Source of the DNA: Candidatus Woesearchaeota archaeon | GTDB lineage: Archaea > Nanobdellota > Nanobdellia > Woesearchaeales > UBA525 | Reading direction: 5' to 3' | NCBI GenBank assembly: GCA_028818155.1 | Contig: JAPPOH010000001.1 | Span: forward strand, 1-64,000 | Length of the DNA: 64,000 nucleotides | In this document: positions 53,501 to 59,114 of the stretch, piece by piece | How the letters are laid out: each line of letters begins with the position of its first letter | Position numbering within the stretch: the first letter of the stretch is position 1 | Position numbers and translations under genes: made by a program | Notes under the pieces: generated by a model | What the model saw: only the letters and a program-made list of their open reading frames with translations | Databases searched by the model: none | Told to the model about the DNA's origin: nothing

Positions 53501-56500
53501 AAGATCGCACTCGATATGGTCTCGCAGAACGCAGGGAAGATGCGCATCTATGACGCAACCGGAACAGCAATTATGCTCTCTGGATACACAGGAGAGGACT
53601 CATACTTCAACGCAGGACAAGTCGCGATCGGCAAGACAACGGCAAACTTCCAGCTCGATGTGGACGGGCAGATCAACGCCTCTGGCGTGAATGTGACAAC
53701 TGACGTATGTCTCTCTGACGGCACATGCCTCTCGAACACAGGCACTGGCTCAGGGAATATCTCAGGAAGTGGTACTGCAGGAACATTGCCATACTTCTCT
53801 GATTCTGACACGCTCGCAGACAGTATTGTCAGCCAAGCAAGCAATGTCTTAACGATTGACGGGAACATCAGTATGCCAGGCAACTTCTATATTGGCTCTG
53901 GCACAATCTCCTCATCAGGCAGTAATTCCATCGCACTCGGTGTGAACGCACTCTCAACAAACTCATCAACGGTCGCGATCGGCAGTAGCGCGAACGCAAG
54001 CGGTTCAAACAGTCTCGCAATTGGCGTCTCATCTGTCGCAGCACTCGGAGATACTGTCGCGCTCGGACGAGATGCAAACGCGCTCGGTACGAGTGATACA
54101 GCAATCGGCAGCAACGCGCTTGCGAGTGGACAGGACGGACTCGCTGCAGGTGATCGGGCGGTCACGACCGGCAGGTATGGTGTCTCGCTCGGAAAGAGCG
54201 CGAACGTCTCCGGACAAGAAGGTATTGGTATTGGGTATCTTTCAATAGCGAATAGCTCACGAGCGATCGCTCTTGGCTCAAGCACGACTGCCAGTGCAGG
54301 CGGTGCGATCGCACTCGGGTATGGTTCTGTTGCTGGCGGCACATTCGATTCGATCGCGATTGGAACAAACGCAGGTTCATACGGAGCGAACGCGCTTGCG
54401 ATTGGTGAATATACTGTTGCGGATGGAACAAGCTCAATAGCAATCGGCCCCGCATCAGCAACAGCGCAAGGAGCGAACGTCTCAGCGAACTACGGTATCG
54501 CGATCGGGTATGACACCCTTGCCTCGGCAATTGATGCGGTTTCCATTGGTTCGTATGCGGAGGCGACAAACACGGATACAGTTGCACTTGGCTCGACCGC
54601 GGCAGCATCAGGAGCTGGCGCAACAGCACTCGGCAATGAAGCGGATGCTCCTGGCACGAGATCGACCGCGGTCGGTCAAGGAGCGTACGCATCCAACTCA
54701 GACTCGATCGCTATTGGCTATGATGCGAACAGCTCGAATGAGCGAGCTATCTCGATTGGTCCCTCGGCAATCGCAAGCGATACAGACGGTATTGCCATTG
54801 GTTATCAAGCGAACGCCTCTGGCGCGAGCGGCATAGCTATCGGTGAGGACACCGTTTCTGCAGGGAACACAGTTGCTATCGGTTATGCTGCCGATGCCGG
54901 AACCAATAGCCTTGGTGTGGCAGTTGGACCGTATGCGAAAGTGGAAACAAACCATGGTTTGGCTATCGGTTCCTACACGAACGCCTCGGGAGTAAGAGGT
55001 ATGGCGATTGGTCCCTCTCCAGCTGGAGAACAGACTCGAGCAGGCGCGAACGCGATCGCTCTTGGTAGGAACACAACTGCGGGTGGTGATGGTTCTATCG
55101 CAATAGGCTTGTTTGCAGATTCAGGATCTGCGTCAAGCAGCATTGCGATTGGTGTCACGACTGAGGCATCTGGCGCGCAAAGCATTGGGATTGGCGATAA
55201 TGCTTCAGTCACGGCAACGAACGCCATTGGTATTGGCGAGAACACCGTTGCGGATCAGACGAACAGCATCGCACTCGGTGAAGGGGCGGATACAACTGCT
55301 GTAAACCAGCTCATGATTGGTTCTTCATCATTCCCACTCAACACGACACAGCACGGCTCAGTTAATGTTACTGCAGGGAACGACATCTGTATTACGGGTG
55401 GGAACTGTTTGTCTACTGTCGGCTCTGGTACGATCGACGGATCGGGAACGGCTGGAACATTACCATACTTCTCAGACTCCGACACGCTTGCGGATAGTAT
55501 TGTTTCACAATCAAGCAACACATTGACTATTGATGGGAATGTGAGTGTTCCTGCGAATTTCTGGATCGGAAATGGTGCTGTTGCAAACCAAACAAACACA
55601 GTAGCTATTGGTGTAAATACGATCGCACGAGGAGGCTACGGCGTTGCGATCGGTTACCAAGCGGATGCAGATATTGACTCGGTAGCGATAGGAAGAGGTG
55701 CAGATACTGAAGGAAGCGCAGGCGGTACTGCAGTCGGAAGAAATGCACTAGCGAATAACACCCAGGCGGTAGCAATTGGGATGTCAACAACTGCAATAGG
55801 TTCTGACAGTATTGCGATTGGCGATGGTGCGCACAGCTCAGGTGGTAACGGAGCAATCGCAATGGCAAACTCGAATGCATCTGGAGCATATTCGATTGCG
55901 ATGGCGGTTGGCGCAAAGGCAAGTAACTCGCAAGCGGTTGCAATTGGAAGAACAACGCTTTCTGGAGGCATTGACAGCGTTGCGATTGGCTTCAATGCAA
56001 CGGCAACTGCGAACTATGATACTGCTGTTGGTAGATACGCATCTGCACAGGGCGGCAACAGTGTTGCATTGGGAGGAACATCTCTTGCTTCAGGCGCTGA
56101 CGCTATCGCTATTGGGGATGCAGAGGCGACAGGAACCGATAGCATTGCAATGGGCGACAGCGCATCAGTAAGTAATACGAACTCGATTGCAATCGGAAAC
56201 ACTGCGATCGCAACACAAGCAAATTCAGTTGCGATGGGTGTCCTTGCAAACGCATCCGGCTCATCTGCGATTGCGTTGAGCGGTACAGCGGCAGGCACGG
56301 GCTCTATCGCGATCGGCTACGACGCGGAATCAACCGCGATCGGCGGTATTGTGCTTGGTTATCAGTCAGAGGGTGCTGGATCCGCAACTGTGGTTGGCTA
56401 CCAAGCGCACGGCACCTCGACTGGCAGTGTCGCGATAGGAAACGCTGCGAACGATTCAACTGGAGGCGTTTCTATTGGTCCATCTTCGAAGACGGAAGGG

Positions 56501-58165
56501 TTGTATTCTACAAGCATTGGTCGACAGGCAATTTCATCTGCGCAATACGCATTCGCTGGTGCATATCAGGCAAACGCGTCTGGCAGTCAGAGTGTTGCAC
56601 TTGGCTACAATTCAGAAACTTCAGGAACAAATACTGTGTCTATAGGAACAAGTGCTGAGGCGACAGGTACAAATGCTGTGGCGATTGGGGTCACATCAGA
56701 AGCTTCAGGTGTAGATAGCACAGTCGCAGTTGGGGCGGTGGCTATCGCGAACGTGTCAGGCGCGACTGCTGTAGGGGCGAGCGCAGAAGCGATAGCTGTG
56801 AGTGCTACGGCATATGGTGTGAACACAGAAGCAAGCGGAGGGAGTGCGGTTGCTATCGGGAATGCTGCTGAAGCAACACAAGCGAACAGTGTAGCAATAG
56901 GTGTCCTTTCGGAAGCCACAGGACAAATGGCGATCGCGGTAGGGTTGTGGGGCAATGCAACTGCAACAGATAGCATCGCAATCGGCCAGAACACAGATGC
57001 GACAGCAACGAACGCTATTGCTTTTGGCGAAGGCGCACAAGCAGCACACGCGGAAGCGATCGCACTCGGTTTCAACGCACACACAACTGCTGCGAACCAA
57101 CTCATGATCGGGAATGACACGGACACACTCGACACGTTCCAATATGGAAGCATTACGGTGAACACTGCAGAAGATATTTGTATTAATGGCGGGAACTGTC
57201 TCTCGAGTGTGGGTGGTGCCTGGACGACATCAGGAAACACAATCCTCCCAAATACAGTCACGAATAACATTAGCAGTAATGGCAGTGCAAATGCACCACT
57301 ATTCGTTGACAATACGAACGGCAGAGTGGGAATAGGAACAGCCAGCCCAACGCATGAATTGGAAGTGGAGGGAGATATCTTCATCGATGGAGATGCAAAT
57401 CATATTTTCTTTGATAGTGCAAACAGTTTTGTTGGCGAATTCAGTAACAGCGACAACCTCGAATTTAGAGGCGGTGGCGGCTCGACTGCTGACACAGTGT
57501 ACCTTGACGAGCTCGGCAGGTTCGGAATTGGTGATGCTGACCCGGACTTTGATATTGAGATTGTGAATTCAACAACAAGCGGTTCCTTCGCAATCTCCTC
57601 AACAGCGGGAGCAGATGGGGATATTCTCATTGTTGACGGCAGCGATAATGTCGGTATCGGCACAACAGGGCCGGATGCAAAGCTCCACGTGAACGCAACC
57701 TCAGGTGACTTAATCGAAGCAACAAACGCTTCAGGCACTGTCTTCAAGGTGGACAGCACTGGCGAGGTCTTCTCGGACGTCGCGTTCAGTACGCCGGCAA
57801 CGGACCTTGCTGAGGCATTCTGGATTAACGGCGGCGCTGAACCGGGAGATCTTGTGGTGATTGATGTGCAGAATGATGAAGTCCTCACAAAATCAACAGA
57901 GGCATATGATACATTAATCGCGGGTGTTGTTTCAACGAAACCAGGACTCAAACTCGGAGACATTGGCCAGTATGTTGCACTCGCGGGAAGAGTCCCGATT
58001 AATGTTGTAGGAGAAGTGAACAGAGGAGACTTACTGACAAGTTCAAACGAGCCAGGAAAGGCAATGGCATGCGAAGACCCAACGCTCTGTATCGGCGCGA
58101 TTGTTGGGAAGGCACTCACAAACAATGAGAATGGACAGGTGATTGGATTGGTGACGTTACAATGA
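44516..58165 (+). CDS. Giant secreted fibre/adhesin with YadA-head repeats
   Basis: This 4549-residue protein starts with a signal peptide (MRLLLFMLLLLVLVPSVYA). It alternates stalk regions carrying VGIGTxSPxxxLxVxG repeats with four long arrays of 14-residue AIGxxAxAxG repeats (about residues 1342-1655, 1740-2095, 3130-3597, 3687-4197). These are the left-handed beta-roll of bacterial trimeric autotransporter heads (Hep_Hag/YadA). Nine segments like DICITGGNCLS mark domain borders. The last 125 residues (TPATDLAEAFWINGGAEPGD, GVVSTKPGLKLG, VALAGRVPINV, GDLLTSS) match a C-terminal domain known from bacterial and phage fibre proteins. No beta-barrel anchor or C-terminal TM exists. Confidence 0.9.
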   Translation: MRLLLFMLLLLVLVPSVYAPNDPGHDSLYIEETGDSELTGNLNISDELRIANLLYSAQLDVQGNGSQPSGSNAQIYTRASGNDLVLNAPTSLVLLRDSGSIVHVGTSGVDLNVSSNATVQYNLDVVSGSLLTAGTVRLSNAGVGTFAAGSTVDGSSICTASNGLCDGGGGGASGWNDTGGVVALLDQTDNVTAGNLTVDNTNGRVGVGTGTPERALDLDDGSIEMESGSGIYFERSIGSDEYYYINGTDELRIHTGSWTGGDLTISGNGQTNFDMNVFAGTTANGIDFTGLSSAGSDFLFNTSDGFIFDAGYGSGTATYDLMTQGAAALYIDSSGSVGLGTKSPGVKLDVDGSINVTSGEDICITGGNCLSTSGGSVGGSGAANGIAYWSDSSTLTSRADFLFNPTNGRTSLNTTTASATLNIGGDRVLGFYGGNSLVSAYDSGAWMTIAAGTNGNYNGNILLNAAEIRVNSYGGSATLNVKSFNDTDRIGVTIAASEGQTTDLLRFVNDSGSVLSAVDNIGQFGIGTSNPAATLHANGTIRFDDFTSCTALETDGSGNLVCGSDESGDSSDSGWNDTGGVVTLLDQTDNVTAGNLTVDNTNGRVGIGTTDPSASLEVVSGQILAPVGSVSNPGYAFSGDADTGIYRRTAGELNFAIDGSWIANIQSNGLVIYAGTGIFNRPGTAAAPSYAFGDDLNDDTGLFRPEENSIGFTTNGTEAMRINHSNVGIGTESPEEILHIDSNTDALLYVDAGPSGGSAHSGTRLLIEDNTVPYLEFLTPNTISAGILFSDEDANDVASVTYDHEGDALGVKSAGNFSVRTAGSDRLVIDNIGDLHYDTDTLFVDVSADFVGINTSSPSATLDVVGSIQFDDFTSCTALETDGSGNLVCGSDDTGSGSLWTNSSGNATYTDGRVGIGTTSPEAALHIEETTEQLRLGYNSGNYTSFTTGSDGSLTIGATATTGDADVTVDPQQFLNLGTGQTDLIYLGRTDLNIPTEIRGSFSVTNASGTQGLYQDTDGEVGIGTTSPSAALHIRTETNEGAARFDTSGGNVISFSTNSADHTYVTISTNNSGRNAGVSFTNVADGWGPWSIGRGTAGVFGISQTSVGSGGSFLNNAPFKIENGTPAETLYINSDGQVGINTGSPAYLLDVVGEGTSSEIVARFSNGTTGGIYVIPDLGSGGYSSISQAGDSGIIPVGATQNASALVLAPWNNQGAGIRVNWDEEIQFNNDNDLFIDGGNDRVGIGTSSPQFTLDVAGDINASNVNVTTDICITGGNCLSAAGTGSGDVVGPGSATDNAIARFDTTTGKLIQNSAVTIDDGGNLANVGNISVSGNFYIGSGTVSSSGSNSIALGANALSTNSSTVAIGYQANASATYAVALGYDTLASAIDTVSVGSYAEATNSDAVALGSQAAASGAGATSLGNAADASGTRATAVGQNSIASGSDAIAIGNGANSSTERTIAIGPSSIASSTDGIAIGYQANASGASGIAIGEDTVSAGNTVAIGYAADAGTSSLGVAVGPYAKVETTHGLAIGSYANVSGQRGMAIGPSALPSEQTRASSGAIALGINTTGGGDNSVAIGRSSTTGSASNGVALGMLATVSGAVGIAIGSSSAATAANAIAIGEDAVADQTNSISLGEGADTDAANQLMIGSSSFPLNTTQHGSINVTASNDICITGGNCLSTVGSGTIGGSGSAGTLPYFTDSTTLADSIVSQSGGTLTVNGNISMPEEFWIGNGATATGDDSLAIGKNTESSNTGTIAIGDTTVANDTNAVAIGSSADAREASAIALGNNAQATDTRSISIGDGANAIAENTISIGSFADAEADRTIAIGNEANASNTEAIALGYNALASGIYATALGEDADATATDATAVGSDAQATGANTVAMGNAAEANDSGAVAVGNNADAVGNSATAVGLNTVASATGATALGTGADATGAPSIALGSNSQATATNAIALGVSANANSSSATAIGASTLATQNGALAIGLQAEATGITGSIAIGRGVDATGAYATALGLYAQSSGTSSIAIGGGVTAATGANASANDAIAIGPGSDATAVNAIAFGDNAQATDTESIALGFNAATTAANQLMIGASTDNLDTYIHGDVNASNFSASVDFCISGGNCLSDATVGAVDGSGTANTVPKFSDSNTLTDSIITDDGNVTIDTSTLVVDAANNRVGIGDTTPDYFFSIAGDATEDIAEIQGVRGGWILASGNTNPARIYSRNDGTFPGLNLESNENVRIFADNGSGTDGLVAEFSYTNTDRGTIESIRTLQAPTNWDLRLRGADTANDAGDGVLIQTDNGSGIFVDRFTVEADSASVDAYFTNVDGVGIGTSSPGELLEVAGNINSTGGDICITGGNCLSAAGTGSGNITGSGSSGTLAYYDGTGSITHFENLSFSVANGGRLSVATGSSGTALTVGGDRILRFTEGGQGIVDSGINENLYLRAGGNGENMTMYLTGSKFRINGFDPSGVGATIGMQSDAADEDTLVIAGYDGQTADLLVFVNDSNSILSVFDNDGQLGIGTSAPSSELHVVGDTFFQARFESTVNNGGIQLENVDNNIYEVGFDSGERFILFDRTNSEYDMVIEDNGYVGIGTSSPSYPFEVFEANANGNATYFINNNGGHALFSIETNVADRNAYAQFFDSDGASAGWQVGRHQSGDKFTIQRSGERNLGSGQLGRDFVIDYSGNVGIGYDSPGEKLEVNGSINVSSTGDVCITGGNCLSTVASSAIDGSGTANQITYWSDSDTVTGRADFLFNPTNGRTSLNTSSANSVLNIGGDRIVNFVGGNAGIRAPDGSLLSLEVGETSNNYSGIIAMYSSNIRLNGYDGAATLNVKSYNDINRIGAVIAASDGQTNDLLRFNNDSNSVMSVFDSQAYLGIRNSNPQTELHVDGTILVQDTAGDTVTILRNAGEANDSRISWQNATGTTKWGLGQFSDNGDIRLYNYDLGSTQVSFHTGGTVGINTESSSNYMLDIHGQGTDFILMRNSSGSQKIALDMVSQNAGKMRIYDATGTAIMLSGYTGEDSYFNAGQVAIGKTTANFQLDVDGQINASGVNVTTDVCLSDGTCLSNTGTGSGNISGSGTAGTLPYFSDSDTLADSIVSQASNVLTIDGNISMPGNFYIGSGTISSSGSNSIALGVNALSTNSSTVAIGSSANASGSNSLAIGVSSVAALGDTVALGRDANALGTSDTAIGSNALASGQDGLAAGDRAVTTGRYGVSLGKSANVSGQEGIGIGYLSIANSSRAIALGSSTTASAGGAIALGYGSVAGGTFDSIAIGTNAGSYGANALAIGEYTVADGTSSIAIGPASATAQGANVSANYGIAIGYDTLASAIDAVSIGSYAEATNTDTVALGSTAAASGAGATALGNEADAPGTRSTAVGQGAYASNSDSIAIGYDANSSNERAISIGPSAIASDTDGIAIGYQANASGASGIAIGEDTVSAGNTVAIGYAADAGTNSLGVAVGPYAKVETNHGLAIGSYTNASGVRGMAIGPSPAGEQTRAGANAIALGRNTTAGGDGSIAIGLFADSGSASSSIAIGVTTEASGAQSIGIGDNASVTATNAIGIGENTVADQTNSIALGEGADTTAVNQLMIGSSSFPLNTTQHGSVNVTAGNDICITGGNCLSTVGSGTIDGSGTAGTLPYFSDSDTLADSIVSQSSNTLTIDGNVSVPANFWIGNGAVANQTNTVAIGVNTIARGGYGVAIGYQADADIDSVAIGRGADTEGSAGGTAVGRNALANNTQAVAIGMSTTAIGSDSIAIGDGAHSSGGNGAIAMANSNASGAYSIAMAVGAKASNSQAVAIGRTTLSGGIDSVAIGFNATATANYDTAVGRYASAQGGNSVALGGTSLASGADAIAIGDAEATGTDSIAMGDSASVSNTNSIAIGNTAIATQANSVAMGVLANASGSSAIALSGTAAGTGSIAIGYDAESTAIGGIVLGYQSEGAGSATVVGYQAHGTSTGSVAIGNAANDSTGGVSIGPSSKTEGLYSTSIGRQAISSAQYAFAGAYQANASGSQSVALGYNSETSGTNTVSIGTSAEATGTNAVAIGVTSEASGVDSTVAVGAVAIANVSGATAVGASAEAIAVSATAYGVNTEASGGSAVAIGNAAEATQANSVAIGVLSEATGQMAIAVGLWGNATATDSIAIGQNTDATATNAIAFGEGAQAAHAEAIALGFNAHTTAANQLMIGNDTDTLDTFQYGSITVNTAEDICINGGNCLSSVGGAWTTSGNTILPNTVTNNISSNGSANAPLFVDNTNGRVGIGTASPTHELEVEGDIFIDGDANHIFFDSANSFVGEFSNSDNLEFRGGGGSTADTVYLDELGRFGIGDADPDFDIEIVNSTTSGSFAISSTAGADGDILIVDGSDNVGIGTTGPDAKLHVNATSGDLIEATNASGTVFKVDSTGEVFSDVAFSTPATDLAEAFWINGGAEPGDLVVIDVQNDEVLTKSTEAYDTLIAGVVSTKPGLKLGDIGQYVALAGRVPINVVGEVNRGDLLTSSNEPGKAMACEDPTLCIGAIVGKALTNNENGQVIGLVTLQ
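48540..49480 (+). repeat. Head-repeat array A of the giant protein
   Basis: This stretch encodes about 314 residues of 14-residue repeats with consensus AIGxxAxAsGxxxxAxG. It begins SSSGSNSIALGANALST and ends with SLGEGADTDAANQLMIGSSS. Array C is a clear second copy of the same order of repeats. Confidence 0.85.
49735..50800 (+). repeat. Head-repeat array B of the giant protein
   Basis: About 355 residues of the same repeats, ending SIALGFNAATTAANQLMIG. It follows A after a linker with CITGGNCLS and a TLPYFTDSTTLADSIVSQ segment; the same linker separates C and D. Confidence 0.85.
53905..55305 (+). repeat. Head-repeat array C of the giant protein
   Basis: About 468 residues of head repeats, beginning SSSGSNSIALGVNALST as array A does and ending ALGEGADTTAVNQLMIGSSS. 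It contains an insertion relative to A (roughly 54060-54500) and shares long near-identical DNA stretches with A, for example around 48950-49190 versus 54810-55030. Confidence 0.85.
55575..57105 (+). repeat. Head-repeat array D of the giant protein
   Basis: About 510 residues of head repeats, the longest array, ending AIALGFNAHTTAANQLMIGN as B does. It is followed by a short stalk and the C-terminal domain. Confidence 0.85.
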
Positions 58166-58333
58166 GAGAAATTTCATTTATAAACGATGTTAATGGATTA
58201 GCAGCCTTTATAAAAAAAATGGTGTTTTCGGCCGTTTTTCAAAGAATTCTCAGTTTTGGAGGTTTCTATACTGCTTGTTCCACGACTGGAATCTCTCTTG
58301 AACGAAGCATAATAGCAACATTTATAAATGATC

Positions 58334-58365
58334 ATAAAATATTATCGATTGATAATAAAATATTA
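58334..58365. promoter_or_regulatory. Palindromic promoter region of the nucleotidyltransferase gene
   Basis: ATAAAATATTA occurs at 58334-58344 and again at 58355-58365, 21 bp apart, around the palindrome TTATC-GATT-GATAA (58342-58355). It ends 2 bases before the ATG at 58368. This looks like an autoregulatory operator overlapping an AT-rich promoter, separate from the upstream array. Confidence 0.55.
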
Positions 58366-58367
58366 CC

Positions 58368-58955
58368 ATGGAAACGAAACTTAGAGTAATCAACGAAATA
58401 GACAAACACAGAGCAGTGCACCTTAGAGCACTCTCACGAATAGTGAACACAGGTATGCCGAACATCAAACGATACATTGACGCGTTCGAGCGAGAAGGGG
58501 TCATCACAACAGTGAAAGATGCAAATTTGCGAAAGGTGATGTTGCAGAATCACAAAAGAACGATCACGTACTTACATAGTGTACATACAGAACGGTTCCT
58601 TGCACTGCCAAAGAACATTCAACTTGCACTCACAGATTTCTTACGAGAACTTCCCGAAAAACCACTCATCGCTATGATCTTTGGCTCGTACGCAAATAAT
58701 ACATACACAAAAACATCTGATATTGATCTGTTTCTTGTTTTTGCACATGGTGTGAAAGATTTTTCGATGATCACACAACGAGTAAATATGCGACTTGGCG
58801 TCGAATTAAGTCCAATTTATGTGTCATACGAAGAGTTCACGAAGAATTTTTTCAATAGTACACATGACTTTTCTCACGAACTGCGGAAAAAGAACATTGT
58901 GCTCACAGGTATTGAACACTATTATGAACTCTTGTGGAGGATCCATGATACCTAA
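58368..58955 (+). CDS. Winged-helix plus MNT-type nucleotidyltransferase protein
   Basis: This 195-residue protein has an N-terminal wHTH (about 1-60: HLRALSRIVNTGMPNIKRYI) and a minimal nucleotidyltransferase domain with GS at 106-107 and DxD at 118/120 (FGSYANNTYTKTSDIDLFLV). The MNT family includes antitoxins that AMPylate HEPN ribonucleases. The next gene overlaps its end by 11 bp and may encode the partner. It lies inside the surface-protein locus with its own palindromic promoter. Confidence 0.82.
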   Translation: METKLRVINEIDKHRAVHLRALSRIVNTGMPNIKRYIDAFEREGVITTVKDANLRKVMLQNHKRTITYLHSVHTERFLALPKNIQLALTDFLRELPEKPLIAMIFGSYANNTYTKTSDIDLFLVFAHGVKDFSMITQRVNMRLGVELSPIYVSYEEFTKNFFNSTHDFSHELRKKNIVLTGIEHYYELLWRIHDT

Positions 58956-59082
58956 TACGCGAAAAGCACTACAAGACAAAGCGTATTGTACACGACTTGT
59001 AGAGTATTATAAGAACAAGAAATTACTCAGCAAACTCGTGAACGGTACAACACTCAAAGGATTCTGGGAGGTATTCAGGTGA
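58945..59082 (+). CDS. Small HEPN-like or truncated partner protein
   Basis: This 45-residue basic protein (MIPNTRKALQDKAYCTRLVE at its N-terminus) starts within the last codons of the nucleotidyltransferase gene. It resembles the first helices of a HEPN-type partner but lacks the RxxxxH motif, so it may be a truncated toxin or an accessory peptide. It ends at the GTG that could start the next frame. Confidence 0.45.
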   Translation: MIPNTRKALQDKAYCTRLVEYYKNKKLLSKLVNGTTLKGFWEVFR

Positions 59083-59114
59083 AATTTGCTGAACTACTGG
59101 AAAAGGAAGTTGCA

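Noticed and set aside
48540..57105. Regular short repeats suggesting a CRISPR array or non-coding satellite.
   Set aside because: The period is 42 bases in frame, units diverge at synonymous positions, and they encode the head-repeat consensus; no constant repeat with unique spacers exists.
44600..57400. Long open frames on the minus strand inside the giant gene (up to about 260 codons, for example 47824-48519 and 56605-57384).
   Set aside because: They arise from the repetitive, Ala/Gly/Ser-biased codons of the plus-strand gene, lack promoters and contain low-complexity sequence that matches no family.
58162..58389. A 75-codon frame starting at an ATGA overlap with the end of the giant gene.
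   Set aside because: It runs through the AT-rich palindromic promoter of the nucleotidyltransferase gene and overlaps its start by 22 bases; composition looks non-coding. Coupled expression cannot be excluded.
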